Below are positions 1 to 13,600 of a DNA stretch of 64,000 nucleotides, one piece after another. Position numbers and translations under genes: made by a program. How positions within the stretch are numbered: position 1 is the first letter of the stretch; every line of letters begins with the position of its first letter. The notes under the pieces were generated by a model. That model did not search any database, had not been told where the DNA came from, and was given only the letters and a program-made list of their open reading frames with translations. Origin of the DNA: Tanypteryx hageni (lineage: Eukaryota > Arthropoda > Insecta > Odonata > Petaluridae). Where the stretch lies: the NCBI GenBank assembly GCA_028673005.1, contig CM054113.1, positions 37,638,117 to 37,702,116 of the forward strand, read 5' to 3'.

Positions 1-2700
1 TTATAGGAGCGAGCGAATAATGGTTGCGAACCATTTTGATTCTTATCCATCCGGTATCCGAATATTTGGAAAAAATCTGGCGATCACCTCCCGCTAGGCG
101 ATGGTATAAAAACAGTTTTTAACCAGCCCCTAGTACGTATTTGGAAGCAAGCCAGTTGGTGCGGGATGTATCTTCTTCCTTCAAAGCCGTCATTATTACG
201 CGTCGATTTCTGTCCGAGCCAAGGCTTAATTATTTATGACCTTTTAATCAATATGAGGTTATGTATAGAAATCGGATATTATAGGCACTATTTTTTCACC
301 GTAAATTAGAAACTTGTCTTTAAATTTACGGTTTATAATTGGTTGAATTGCTTCTCACAAAGGTTTCAAAAAGGCATTAATCGAATATCAGCGTATTTGT
401 CGCTTAAATATAATTACAAAAGGAAGTATAGCCATTACCAAACCGAATTACGCTAAAGATAACTTTCCCCGCCTGATGATTGGTCACGTTTCGACCCTTG
501 AACTACCGAAGGGTGGCTGGAGTTAGCATGTCTTGCTAAGAGTCGCTGTGGTGACTTGGGTTCTTCCGTTGTCTTGGGCAAAACTAATTATACGTTTATT
601 TTAATTTTACGAGAATGTGTATTTGTGAAATCCAACAAGAGTAGACAAATTACTATAAGGAAATAGATTATTATTTTTTTAAAAAATTTAGTTCTCTCAC
701 GAACAAGTTTACGCTGCATAAATATGTGCGTAATGATCCTACTCAAAGTTCTGGCGCAGGAAATATAGGGGAAAATGGAGAAAATGGCAAGAGTAGACAC
801 GGAAATTACAAGTCTATGTGTTCTTGCAAACGTTGGTTTTTAGCCGTTCATTTTATTTTTACTAAAAGAAAATTTTCACATCTTTAAATTTATTACAGAG
901 GATCATTACAAATTATTTGCTTGGAATGGAATATTGCCTGCATGGCTAAAAAAACTGAAGTTAATTTTAGCTTTCAAACTGATTTTTAACGCATCTATAA
1001 AAGTTCTAACAGATTTTTTTGCTTCATTTTACCTCTAATAAATTATTAGTCAACATCATATACCAGATTATTTTTATATGTTAGTTGAAGTCACAAGACG
1101 ACGTAATTAAGGGGCTTTCTACTCCGCATAACATTGATTCCGTAATTATATGCTAAATATTAAGTACTCGAGTCGTCAATTTTTTATTATCACTTTGTTT
1201 TAATAATTACAATTATCTGACCGTTAAAATTTGTCCAATATAAAATTTACCATTTTATAAAATCCACTGAAGACGTTGTTACTTTGTGGAACTCCGTAAT
1301 AGAAATAATTGCATGCTAGATAAAATATAATGCACCAGAAATGGTTTATAGCTTGGTAGTTTTCTCCGCGAAATGGCCTGGAAACAGTATCAAGTTATCA
1401 ACCTATTTTGCCTGTTCTGTTTTATTTAATATAAAATTATTCTAGCAATTTTATATTCTAAACATACAGTTCATTGGTTATTCAGATATTAGCAAAGTAA
1501 CATATCGATTTTTGCAATCGTACAGTGGATTATTAATATTTAATTTAAGATAATTTTTCCTTTAATTATTCTTTGGCATAAATTGTAGCTTGTGTTTATT
1601 ATTTCCGAAGGAGAAAAATAAAAAGCAAAAAGCTTTATATCAACATGAAAGTGTCGTAATGTGACCACCATTACAGCAAAGAAACGACATTTTCCTGTCT
1701 ATGTTCTCGATTTAGTCGAAATTTGCCTAATTTCTGTCGCTGTTTTGTTATGATCATTTCTATTGCTGTCAATATTATTGTGTCATTGTATTTATTATAG
1801 TTATCTATTTTAATGTTATATTATTTGTTACAGTTATATGTGTCAATGTAATGGGACCTCTGTGCTGTTTTTAAAACTAAATAAATAAATAAAACAGCCA
1901 CAAATATTTGTATCCCATGTAACCCAGAGGCGAAATTTCGTCGTTTCATCCTTTCATGAGAAAAATTTGTTATTGCAGGGTATTTTTCTTCTAGGCATTG
2001 TGTGAGGATAGATTTATATAATGTTTTTTCGCGAGAACCGACTGAAATTCTTATCTGGTTTTAAAAATTTCAATTTTTTTATCCAAACCAGTTTTATATA
2101 CATGAAGCGGAATTAAAATTATTTTATACTGGAAATTTAATGTTTATGCTTTTCTTCAGTTTATAAAAACTATTTCTTAACATCAAGATATTTTTACAAT
2201 CTCATCAGGCTAGGAAACCTGAATTACGAGTATATATTATTCTGTTATTATTTCTTACATTTAGAACATTTTCTTTCATAAAATCATTGAATTAGGAAGC
2301 AGAGTATCTTATTTAATTGATTTTTAATACAATCAGGATAGAATAAAACGAAACGAGTATTATAGAGATAAACGAAATTCTGTAAATGACAATTCCCCGC
2401 TAAATCCGTCCCATCGAAGGCAAATGAAGATATTCTCATTTCGCATAGTCCGATTTTTCGCAACGTTTCATATTCCTCTGGCATTCATCCTTGACTTTTC
2501 GCATGAAATGATTCGATAAAACGTCACCGCCAGTGGGACAAGTCTCAGAGAGATCAAGGCAAGAGGTTTTTCCACCAGTTTTCAAGAGAATCATTACACT
2601 TTCTTTTTTTAGATGAAGAGGGGAGCCTTTGGAGTAGGATTTCAAAACGGGAGCAATGCCGCGGACTTGATCAAGATTTTTTAAGACTCTTTACGTCCAC
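1..2700. other. AT-rich stretch, no gene seen
   Basis: I read both strands and found no exon with convincing splice sites, no RNA gene and no repeat ends that pair. The open frames here are short and have ordinary AT-rich composition. Confidence 0.5.
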
Positions 2701-2745
2701 ATGTCCATGGTTGAAGTGGTCGCGAGGGAACCCAATCTCTATTCG

Positions 2746-3760
2746 CCTCCTTTTGTCTTTCCCAACCCTTTTGCCCACACCGACCAAGTGAGCCGACTCG
2801 CCCACCCCTCTCCCCCACCCCCTCCCCCATTCTCCTTTTTTATGCTGCCTTTCATTCGCTCTCTCTCTTTCTCTCCTCCCTTTCAGTTTCCACTCTATTT
2901 TTCCCGCTTTTCTTTTTTTATAAAGCCCTCTCGCGTTCTTCCTCTCCACTCTTCTCTACTCTTTATTTTTCTTCTCCCATTTTCCACAGATCCTCGCGAG
3001 GGCTCTCCTGTCCTGTCTCCAATTTTCTTCCCCTTTCACACTCTCAACATGCCTTCCTCCCTCACCTCCACTCTTTCTCCCCTCCACTCTTTCTCCCCTC
3101 CGCTCTCCCTCGTCTCCACTCTCCCTCGCCTCCACTCTCCCTCACCTCCCCTATCTCTCTCTCTCACCTCCACTCTCCCTCCTCATCTTACTCGGTGACT
3201 TCCTCCCTCCCTTTCTCGCTGCCTCACTCCTCTCCTCCACTTTTCCTTCTTTTCTCCCTCCCTATCCATTTCTCGTCCTCGCGTCCCTATACTCTCTTCC
3301 TCTTTATCTCTCTCCCAATTCCCTTTCTTCCTCTTTTCCCATCCTTTCCTCCTCCATTCCTTCTCCCTCCCATTCTCTACTCTTCCCCTCACTTCCCTTC
3401 TCTCTTCTCCATTCTTTTTTCTGCCTATTTCCTCTATTATTCCACTCGTCACCCGCTAATTCCTCTTTATCTCTCTTCAGCTCACACAGTACCATCCTGT
3501 CCCCTTCCTAATTTATCTCGCATTTCTTCTCTTCATTTTGGCCGCCTGATCTTTATTTTTATCGCAGTTTATTTTTCCCCTCTCTTCATACCTCTTCAGT
3601 GGAAATGTTCTCGGTTTAACTGCTCTTTTGTCTTTCTTTTCTGTCCTTCTGTCGCGGTTTATTCTTCTCATTTCATCTCCATTTTTCGTGCCTCTTCATT
3701 CGCACTTACTCTCAGTTTCGTCCCTTTGTATCGTGAATCACATTTTCCTTATTAAACAGA
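2746..3760. repeat. Long polypyrimidine tract with minisatellite core
   Basis: The + strand is almost purely C and T for about 1 kb. It includes a 15-17 bp minisatellite-like run at about 3057-3180, built from variants of CTCCACTCTCCCTC. The tract produces several long open frames on both strands (Ser/Pro/Phe-rich on +, Arg/Glu/Gly-rich on -) only because pyrimidine-only DNA contains no stop codon in these frames. They should not be taken as genes. A second, smaller tract follows at 4130-4560. Confidence 0.85.
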
Positions 3761-4129
3761 CGCATTTCAATCTTGAACATGTGGCTATCTTGCTGCGCAT
3801 TTCGTAAAAATTTTCAATTATTTTTCAATAACCAAAATCTCTCATTTGATAAAATACGCCGTGTGATTTTCTGAAACAAAGTAAAATGCTCATAAAGGTC
3901 GATATTCGCCCCCGCAATTTGATTCAAAATCTAAATTATCATGTATTTTCGTATTTTAAAGCACACAACTCCAGCGCTGTTTTCTAATTGTTTAGATTTA
4001 TCATGAGAAATATTTTTACCAATTTTCATACTTGTTTCGCAATTTTTCCTTGACCGTTCATGTCGTCAAATTTAATTCAGTGTTTTTTTCTAAGTAGAAG
4101 TTTTACTTTTACTTCCCTTTGATATATAA

Positions 4130-4560
4130 TTTTACTTCCTAAAGCCTCTTCTTCCTCTGCTAGTAATTCTCTTCTGTTCTCCTTTCCTTGCACGTTATTC
4201 TTGTCTTCATTTTTCCCACTCCTTCCTTTTTCATCTCTATATACCTCTCTCCCATCTTCCCTGTCATTATCGTTCCAGTTCAATTTTATGTTTCCCGTCC
4301 TCCCTTGTCCCCAATTTCCTTTCTCCTCTCCATAAATTGCTCTCTCTTCCCTCCCGATCTTTCTTTCTCTCTCTCCCCCTTTCTCTTCCGCGTTTTTATC
4401 TTTTATTGATTTATATCCGACCCTTCTTTCCCATCACTACATCTTCGGAATACTTATCTCTGGTATCCTTTTCTCCGTTTAAACATTTATTCGGTATTCG
4501 TCTCGAAAGAAAACCTATCGTCTCGTTCCCTTGTTGTGGTATCATACGTCCTTCTCCTTA
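4130..4560. repeat. Polypyrimidine-rich tract
   Basis: This is C/T-rich on the + strand, less pure than the tract at 2746-3760, with runs such as TTTCTCTCTCTCCCCC. It has no internal period that I can define. The open frames over it are composition artefacts. Confidence 0.75.
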
Positions 4561-4599
4561 ATTCCGATTGTTTTCTTACTCCCGCCATAGCTCCAAAAT

Positions 4600-6500
4600 G
4601 GCGTACGTAGGTCAGTGGTCTTTTTATTTATTTTTTCGGAATATTTAACAACATTAAAGAAACGTTAGGTTCCCTACGTCATAGAGTGAATGTGGTGAAT
4701 AAGTCAAGAATGATCGATCTGACCTACGTCGAACTTTAATAGATTACTCATGATGACCTTTCACATCAGGTCAATGTATCTACTTACGGGACCGGTTCAT
4801 TCCAGGAATTGTTTTTTTCTCCATTTAATTTGAACGGGAACGAATTCATGGTATTTTTATCATGATTCTCTAAAAAGGCTATGATCCCGATCCGAACTTG
4901 ACTTTCGAACTTATTGAGGCCATAAGTACGAAGTTTACTGTAATTGCACAGGTAGCTTTAATCCATTCGAATTAACGCAGAAATTAACTACGAGTTCGAA
5001 AAAGCCTTTAATTTTTCCCGTTCATGGCCTCTCTAACTAAATACCATTTTCGGCCATTTATTACGGAATATATTTCTATAATTGTTTACAGGTTAATACC
5101 GGTACTACGGAAACGAAGTCTCTATGTCCATTTTTCCTATTAATTGGATTCTTAAAGTGTCTGAATTTTTCTGCATTTTCATTTAACTCCGTCCAACGAT
5201 TGCGATGACTCCTAGTCCCTCATTTCTCCTCCCCTCCTCTTTTACTCCTCGCCCTCAACGCGTGGCTTTAATTATTTCTCATTTCCTTACCATTCTGATT
5301 GACATTTAAAAAAATACAAAGCATAGTTGAAGCCATAGGGATTATAAATATGTCCGCGGTAGAGTTTCTCGAATCTGTATCCCAAGGCGATGCAGATACG
5401 AGGAAATATGGCCAGTGGGTCCGTAGCAAACGTTAAATTATGTCTAGAAATGGGTCAATGGGAAAATATCATTTTTTCTTCGACTGCGTTTGCTCGCGTG
5501 CGATTTTTTTCTCACCTGAGAGGACCAACTCTTCCGTCTAGCAATGAAGTAGAGACCTATCTGCAGCATCACCTTAATTACTTCAAAATACGCGAAACCT
5601 CCTTCTTCCCCCTGGGAAAAACTCAAGGGGAGCATATCGGTTCTTTTCCTAATTTATTTATCTTTCCTAATAAATCTTTCACTAATTACGTTTATTTTTA
5701 TGAAAAATCCAAGACTAATTGTCAACATTTAATGAACCTTACAAAATAAATGATAATTGTTTCCTGCTGCCAAATCTATGAATACGATCTGAATGATATC
5801 GAACTGACCGCTGCTGGTTTATTTACATTACTCACGGTCTTAATCAAACATATTAATCCCTTTCTGTACAAGTTGAATTATTGTTGTGTAAATACAAATT
5901 TGTTGTCTATTAGCAATTATAATTCCTTTAAACGCCGTGATAGTGTGTGAAGTGGCTGTGGCAACAATAATAATTTTTCATTTTTATACCGTTGAAAAAT
6001 TGTCATTTTTTCGGTTTTGAAATAAATTTTTAAGCCAACTCGTATCTTATTTAAGTTTTCTCAAATAAATTTAGTTTATTTAACTTCAACACGTTCCTAG
6101 TTCCGAGATGGTATTTTGATTTTTAAATATTTTTTAAATGCAAGCATAAAATATCCTACACTCATTCACATGTTAATCAGATAGAGAGGGTATGCGCTTA
6201 TGGAATCGAAGCCATAACCTTATCATGGAGGATGACCCGTTTCAAACCTGCATGGGCACGCGCCCAGTATCTGACGTAAAAGTCATTGAAATCGAGTAGA
6301 CAGCTCTTGGGTAATTTCCATTAATTGTTAAAACCTAACACAAAGAATGACAAGTAGTTCTGGAAAAAACTAATCCGCCTACTTTCCTTTAAATAGATTT
6401 ATAATATATCGCAAGTAGGGGTGTACACAGGTTTCCCGTGTTACAGAAGTGCTTTTCGTCAAATTCGCCGTAGTATAATCGTATAATAATGTATTTGCTC
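4600..6500. other. No recognisable gene
   Basis: An open frame of 119 codons lies at 5390-5749 on the + strand, and a shorter one follows. The translation has no motif I recognise and the frame lacks flanking splice signals. I therefore call nothing here. Confidence 0.4.
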
Positions 6501-6529
6501 TGAAATCAGAAAATTATTTTCCATCATAT

Positions 6530-7372
6530 TGTGTTAGCCCTGCTTTTTTGATCCGTTCTAAACATTTTCATCTCGTTTTGCCATTCTATACTCTCCCTAT
6601 AAACGAAATTTCTTTGAAATCCGTTCAGCCAATACCTTCCAAATTCATAGTTACAGAAAAATTCTAAACTTGATATTATGGTAGCCCTGTTAAGTTGATC
6701 CGGTTGAAATGTGACATTTTGGTTATTTATTTATATAAATTTATATAAATACAAAAAATTTGGTTAAAATCCATGGGTCAGTTCTCTAGAAATACGTGTA
6801 CAAAATATTACTTAACTTTTTACTGTGGTAGTGCTGCTCTTTAGCTCCGCTTTTAACATATTGATTTCATTGTGGTATGTTGTACAAATCTTATATACAA
6901 AATTTAATTGAAATCCGTTCTGCCAATTCCTTCAAAATTCTTAATTGCTGAAAGTTTAATTTGTAATTGTGGCACTCCTGTTTAGCTGATTCGGTTAAAA
7001 TATGCTAATATGGTTTTGTATATACATATGTGTATGTTATAAGTATTAAATTTGGTTAAAATTGATATGAACAATTCAACACAAATACGTGTAAAACATT
7101 TTTTTATTCCTTGTATTGTGGCAGCTCTGCTTTCTATATCTATAATGAACATCATGATTTTGTTATTTTATGTTGCACGCCTACTTCATACAAAATTTCG
7201 TTGGAACAATTTCTTCCAAATTCATAATTACCGAAAAGTTTTTTTGCAATTATGGCACCCTTGCTGACTCGATTCGGTCCAAATATGTCATTTTGTTCAT
7301 TAATTTATGTGAAGATTCTATTTACCAAATTTAGTTAAAATCGGTTCATTCATGAAGAAGACGTTAGGGGGG
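6530..7372 (+). repeat. Degenerate ~145-bp tandem repeat array (about 6 units)
   Basis: The phrase 'TAGCCCTGCTTTTTTGATCC' recurs in diverged form near 6535, 6682, 6828, 6970, 7121 and 7253, a spacing of about 132-151 bp. Each unit also carries a line resembling AAATCCGTTCNGCCAATTCC and one resembling CAAAATTTGGTTAAAAT. The array ends in a run of G followed by ACACACACGGACTCCGAGG, an ending often seen at the 3' end of arthropod non-LTR or Penelope-type elements. I infer a satellite or the repetitive 3' region of a retroelement. No coding potential was recognised inside. Confidence 0.7.
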
Positions 7373-7399
7373 GGGGGGACACACACGGACTCCGAGGTG

Positions 7400-8340
7400 A
7401 TCTCATTTTTTTTAAATTAGGCTAACAAAATGAGATTGGCCTTTATTATTATGGAAATGTCTTCAAATTTTTCAATATGCCGTTCCCTTCACGTTTCTCC
7501 TACTCTGAAGTGAGAACCTAGCCGATAAAACACTTTTAAAAAATCTGTCGTTCTGAAACAAGTCGGAAGTATTTTAGCCACTGAGACATTAAAAAAATCT
7601 TGATATTCCAAAGGAATACGAATGAATGGAAGGAGAAATGTCCACCTTATTTAAGTTGATTCGTCTCCGAGGAAAAGGAAAAGTTTCACTATATTTGCAT
7701 AGCAGGAGTACGTGTTGATAATTATTATTATATCTCGTTAACACTTAAAGTAACGAATTAAAAATCTACTGCGGCAGATTAAGAGACTGAGAACACAATT
7801 TGCTTAACCCGTGATCTCTTGAAATTAAAAAATCATGGAAGTAATTCGCGTCCTTGGAATATGGGTAGGAGTAGTCTACTTAATTAGTTAAATTTATTCA
7901 CGAGTGCCTTGATTGAATCTCGGATTCTAGTTCATCTCTTTCCGTTACGTTTTTCATTCGTTTTATAATGAATCAATTTCCTACCAGTCAGATGATCGTA
8001 CATTGGCGTTTTCATATTTTCCTTTACTGTTTCTTTTGCCATCATTAAAGATTACAAAACACTTTTGGAAATTCTCTAGCCGCTTTTAGGCTTCATTATT
8101 GTATTGGTTCTTTTACAGAAGATCCTCTTCCGTCTTTATATCCTACACTAACCAAGTAATGTCCCTATGAATATACCACACCTACCTCTTTCCCTATTTC
8201 GCAAGTTTTTCATTCTGAGAAAACCCAATAACGTTTTAAAATTTAATCGATTATTTGTTAAAAAATTTTCACATTTATTGTTCACGAAAAGGAGTAAAAT
8301 AATTTTAAATATGAGGGTAATTCAAGTGTAAACAGCAAAA
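7400..8340. other. No gene seen
   Basis: AT-rich sequence without repeat ends, splice-flanked frames or RNA genes that I can support. Confidence 0.4.
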
Positions 8341-8369
8341 GTTGAATAAAACATTATTTTTTGAATCCT

Positions 8370-8600
8370 AGGTTAAAGAAACTCTTTATTTTTCAACATA
8401 GTCTCCTTCTCTTTCAACGCACATCTTCCTTCACGAAACTAGTCCCTGGATTTTGTCCTAGTAGAAATTCTTCGATTGCTTTCTTAGCCACTCATGCGCC
8501 ACTGTTAGAACCTTGTCGTCAGAGTGGAATTGCTTTCCACTTAATGCCTGATCTTTTAATGTATAACTCACAGATTAGCGCGCTTGAAACGCAGAAATAA
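8370..8600. mobile_element. Possible mariner-related fragment
   Basis: The run CTTTATTTTTCAACATAGTC followed by TCCTTCTCTTTCAACGCACA resembles a line I associate with many mariner/GVQW3-type copies in arthropods. A frame of 79 codons covers it, but I recognise no catalytic motif and no terminal repeat. The call rests on one remembered sequence resemblance and could be wrong. Confidence 0.25.
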
Positions 8601-8698
8601 TCAACATTACATACATTTTTTGAGCAAAGCAAATTTGATAATTGATGATCATGCATAAAATCAGTTGTACGCATAATTACACACGATTCGGTCTCAAC

Positions 8699-8747
8699 TT
8701 GAGAGAAGATACATTCTATAATAATTATCGAATGTATCTCCTCTCAA
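8699..8747. repeat. 18-bp-stem hairpin
   Basis: TTGAGAGAAGATACATTC at 8699-8716 pairs with GAATGTATCTCCTCTCAA at 8730-8747 with one mismatch, around a 13-nt AT loop. It may be the inner end of a small palindromic element; I see no outer repeats or target duplication. Confidence 0.7.
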
Positions 8748-9237
8748 TTATTGAAAACAGTTAAACAATCTTCCCTATCTGAATAATACGCATCAAACGA
8801 AATTTTGCTTAAATTTCATACAATGTTTCTTTTTTAACTTGAAAGAAACAACATTCCATAATGAAAAGCGATAAAAAATGTCTGGAAAATTCCTTACGAA
8901 TAAACAGGATTATTGGTGTGCTTGAATTATTACGTAATAGTGTGTTTACATAGTGAATTGGCATTAATGATAGTTCCGTATCGTGTATTTAACCCAATAA
9001 AAAGTATTAATTATATTCTGTTATAGGAAAAATTACAGTTTTCTGGATTAAAAGCAATTATTTGGGCTAATACGGCACGGATTTCTCTTTACACTTATTT
9101 TTAGACAAAAATGAGAAAGCATCTGTAAATTGTATATACTTTCTAATTTTTTGAAAATTCTTATTTGTAATAGAAACTTGAATATATGTATCTTCTCTTG
9201 GTGGTATTCCATCTTAAGAAAGCACGAGAAAATTAAC

Positions 9238-9460
9238 TTTTACGTTGGACAGACTGGAAGAAAATACAGCATTGCGTGCAAAGAACATTTGAAGGGCTTC
9301 TAGAATAACTCAACCTCCAACTCCCATTTTGCCAAGCATTTGTTAATTTGTAAATATAGTAGTAGTTTAAATATGAAAATTTGTCACTTTGGTGGAAAAG
9401 AACTCGAACTTAACGCTTTATAGCAATTATAAATCCTAAAACGTAACAAATACTGGGTGT
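9238..9460 (+). pseudogene. Penelope-like element C-terminus (GIY-YIG domain remnant)
   Basis: One frame reads FYVGQTGRKYSIACKEHLKG, then after a TAG it continues with FAKHLL, MKICHFGGKELELNAL and a further TAG. The order YVGQTGR..F/Y..R/C.KEH, then a FAxHLL block, then an I-L/C-H-F block is the layout of the GIY-YIG endonuclease domain at the C-terminus of Penelope-like retroelements (family knowledge). Two or more in-frame stops make this copy dead. No reverse transcriptase was recognised upstream, so it is a 3' fragment. A degenerate inverted repeat with AGGCAGGACGGACT and AGTCCATTCTGCCT follows at 9475-9612. Confidence 0.65.
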
Positions 9461-9474
9461 CCGGCGACTAGCCC

Positions 9475-9612
9475 AGGCAGGACGGACTCTTCGAGTCCAA
9501 GGTCCGCCCAAAGTCCATCCTGCCTGATGACTGATGACTGGTTTAGACGAGATGGACTCTCGAGTTCATTCTACCTATGTGAGATGGACTCTAGTCTATT
9601 CAGTCCATTCTG
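9475..9612. repeat. Imperfect inverted repeat, small MITE-like
   Basis: AGGCAGGACGGACT near the left end and AGTCCATTCTGCCT near the right end are imperfect reverse complements. Between them the words GACGGACTC, GAGTCCA and AGTCCATC recur in both orientations, so the whole segment folds back on itself. No clear target duplication was found. Confidence 0.45.
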
Positions 9613-10299
9613 CCTGCCACACCGGCAGCATTTTAACTTAGCACGGAGGAACACTTCGTCGCAGGTAGCATCAGGAAAGTTTTCCAAATTATCTTCGAAG
9701 GTCAGAATGAACGACTCCCGCACACGTCAGGCATGCTCAGAAATTGTATGTAGTCGACCAGAGCACTTCCACTGTATGACGCAATAATTCTACATAAATT
9801 TTAGATGTCAGTCTCTCTGCTTATCGTTTTGATGGAAATTCCCTTTCTTGCCTTGCCCCAAAAGTTACCTTGCATGCGTACATGTTTTGCTTTCGATCAA
9901 GCATTCAACAATTTGTGCCTTTTACTGACGCGTACTATTTTTTTAGAAATTCTTTCGCACGTTCATAAAAACCCCGAAACAACAAATAAATGACCGTCGA
10001 CTAAACTTTGTGAGGTTTCTTTTACAAGAAAACTAGCGCTCATATATGGCTGGTATGCGTGATTTATGTATTAAGTTAAACAAAATTTAAATAAAAAATT
10101 AATAAAACTAACTTTTATATGCACTAAAAAGTGACCAATAAATATAATATTCACGTAATTGAATGTTCCTTAAAGCAAAAATAATTATGAACATATAAGT
10201 TTTATTAACACGTAAAATAAATTCCCGAAGAAAAGCATTGTCTCGTAGTCATGACAGAAATATTGAGCCATTGTTATAAATTGTACAAAATCCCGTTTT

Positions 10300-10617
10300 T
10301 ATGCAGTAAAAATCGAATAATTGGAATAAATCCTCACGGATTCGTGTTCTACTTTCAGGAAATTAATCTTCGTTCTTTTTCCCGTCTTTTAATTCAGGTC
10401 CGAGGTTGTACCTTAATTACAAGTAATTTAAAAATGCAATTATAAAAAGGCTTGTACGGATTTAAATGGTTTTCTAATGGGACTTGAAAATGAACGTTTT
10501 GGGGTATAAAAGACCCCGTGGTAAGGGGAAATTTTGAAATTTTCGATTTTTTCTGATGGTTTTGGACCAACACCAAGGTTTCCTCCAAATTTCAGGTCCG
10601 TAGAATATCTAGAAGTA
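10300..10617 (-). repeat. Palindromic repeat family R1, left arm (minus orientation)
   Basis: The right part, up to AATATCTAGAAGTACCTTAG, is the reverse complement of the family seen at 14265-14996, 26745-27486 and 27590-27935. The shared landmark, read on the other strand, is CTTCTAGATATTCCACGGACCT then AAATTTGGCAGGATG. Similarity weakens leftward of about 10480. Without the hAT insertion, this arm would sit head-to-head with the copy at 14265. Confidence 0.7.
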
Positions 10618-10625
10618 CCTTAGGT

Positions 10626-13600
10626 CAGTGTTTCTCAGCCGGTAGGACGCGTCCCACTGGTGGGACTCGAAAGCCTTCTAGGTGGGACTCGACTGGTTTG
10701 AAGATATTTTGGTAGCCCAATCGGCTATGGGTAACCTGGGAGTATATTGTTATCTCTAAAAAGGATCAAAGAAAATGTTTCAGAGAAGCAATTTGAAAAC
10801 AAATGACAGGGACCGATGATATGAGGTAAATCCGATCATAAAACCTATTCCAGAGATTTCATTTTCGGTCCTTCTGGATCACGAAACCTCCAGACTCGAA
10901 CAGGCATGTACACTGCACTGCAGGAAATTCGATAGCCTAAACCTCTCTAATTACCCCGATCACCGTCATCCTACCCAAAGGAACAATGAAAAATGCGTTG
11001 CTTGGTGCTTTATCTTCTTTACTACCTTCCTATTTATTTTTTTGGGAAAAGATAAAAATGCTTAAGCATCACGGGACATATCTTTCGCGTATTGTGGTCT
11101 TTTCCTCCTAGCCCTCTGCTGCATTCTCATTTAGTAATGTGAATGATCTTAGTGAACATTGTCGTTTTGCCTGGAGTGGAAGAAGTACATTCGTATTGTG
11201 TGATTTCAAGGAGGAAAAGAAGCTATACTTTTCACCATTTCTGCCACTAAGCCAGCGAAACATCAACCTGGGAAACCATTTTGTTCCTGAAAGGTGAGTT
11301 ATTTTAATATTAATGTAATAAGTTTAATGAAATCAGTACTACTTATTCACACAGATAGAAACGCCATTCTACTTTAGTTTTGTAACTGACTTATTGCGTA
11401 TATTGCTTTTTGTAATGTTTGACAATTCCCCCAGATAAAATTCATTGAAGCTGAAGGGACTGCATTGATTTCCGACAATCAAAATCAGATGATAAGAAAC
11501 TTCTCAAATCAGAAAATACGTTCCGATTTTCATGTAAAATATCATTAAAGAACTCCATCACCTATTTTCCCGGCATGTATGGTAAACTTATATGCCGGGA
11601 AACATGCCATACATACGAGTCAACTTTGATGCGATTATATCGAACATTACACTTTTCATTTACAGATTTTCAAATCAATTCTTTACTAAATTTTTTCTCA
11701 TGCGCCTCGAGTTAAACAAAACCTCTCTAATTTTCTAATAATCTCATTTAATTGAGACTGCATTGTAATTATATTCTATTAAAATATCAATACACATTTA
11801 GTGCATCGCTGTTACGACAGAATATCTAGAGCCATTTCTTATCCTTACTGTCGCTAAACAATAACTGACTTTTCTTAGACCATGAGTAATGAGATAATGT
11901 TTTATCCTGTTTGTATTTCCATATTTTATTTATTATTTTTATATAATTATTTAATGATTTATAGTAGCTAAGAATATTTTCTTTGGATGATATACGACTT
12001 AATTTTTAGCGTAATGGTAGTAATAATTTCAATTCATTCTTTAAATCCAATTTCATTTTCACTTATTGCTTTATATTTCCATTTTTTACCCTCAGAATCA
12101 CAATGTGTAACAAAGGACTTAAAAGATTTGGATTCATCTCATTGGAAACAAAGAACTCGGAAGAATGGATTCCAGCGGAGAAGAGACAGAAAAAGAGCGT
12201 AAGAAGAAAGTACAACGAAAGCTACATACAGTATGGATTTTCGAAGAGAGGAACTGATAATGCACCTGTTCCATTATGTGTCGTACGTGGAGAAACATTA
12301 ACGAATGAAGGAATGAAGCCTCAAAATTTGAAGAGACATTTGGAGGGAAAACATCCGCACTTAAATGATAAGCCTATTGATTATTTCCAACGACTTAATT
12401 CAGCAATGAAAGCTCAACAAAAAGATATGCTTGCTTTTTCAAATGTTGGCTCTACCGCCCTTCGCGCATCCTTTTTAATCTCTTTGCGAAATGTAAAAAG
12501 CCATACACAATAGGTGAAACATTAATAAAACCAGCGATGATAGATGCTTGCAGAGAGGTTCTTGCCGATGGAGCAGTAAATAAGATTACTACTATCCCAC
12601 TTTCAAACGTTACAGTTAAGCGTCGCATTGAAAGCATGTCTTGTGATATCGAGGTTTAACTCATTACCCGTTTGAAAAAATCACAGCTTTTTTCTCTTCA
12701 GTTAGATGAATCTTTGGATAATTCGAGCAGTGCCATTTTAACGGGATATGTTAGATATATCTATGAAGACGAATTACTTGAGGATATTTTAATGGTTTGT
12801 AGTTTGCAGACAAAAACAAGTTGAGAAATATTCCGCGTTATTAATGATTACTTTTTAAATAAGGGTCTAGATTGGAAATGTTTAATTGGTCTTTGTTCAG
12901 ATGGCGCTGCTGCAATGACAGGTTCGCACTCCGGAGTCGCAGCAAAAATTCGCGAAGTTGCACATAATGATTTTCAAGCCACACATTGTATGATCCATCG
13001 CGAACAACTACCTGGTAAAGTAATGGTTCCGGAACTCTCTGATGTGTTGTCTGATTGTATTAAAGTGGTGAATTTTATCAAAGCCAATGCACTAAACAGC
13101 CGATTATTTAAAGTTTTTTGTGATGAGATGGGTGCAGAACATGTGACTCTTTTGTTACATACGGAAGTTAGATGGTTATCACGTGGAAAGGTGTTATCTC
13201 GTGTCTTTGAACTCAGAGAGGAAATTAGGAGTTTCTTGATTCTAAAGAAATCAAAACTAGCAGAGTTGTTTGATAACACTAATTGGGGGTTCGAAATTGG
13301 CATATTTGGCAGACATGTTTTCACTTCTAAATGAACTAAATTTGCGATTACAAGGCCCAAAGTCTTCCACCTTCCACCTCGCAACTACGATAGAAGCGTT
13401 CATAAAGAAATTAATTGTTTGGAAGAATAGGGTAGATGTAGGAATATTTTATATGTTTCATTGCTTTTCTGAAGTTGTAGACAACAGAAGATGTGGCATT
13501 AATTATATTTCCAAGTTTGTTTCCGAACATTTAGATAAACTGGAAATCGAATTCAATAAATATTTTCCTTCTGAAGACGATGCAAGAATTGGTTTTTTGT

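Noticed and set aside
2701..3755. Open frames of 165 and 186 codons on + and several on -
   Set aside because: Entirely inside polypyrimidine DNA; the amino-acid composition only reflects C/T or A/G runs.
5390..5749. 119-codon + frame
   Set aside because: No recognised motif, no splice signals, ordinary AT-rich sequence; may be chance.
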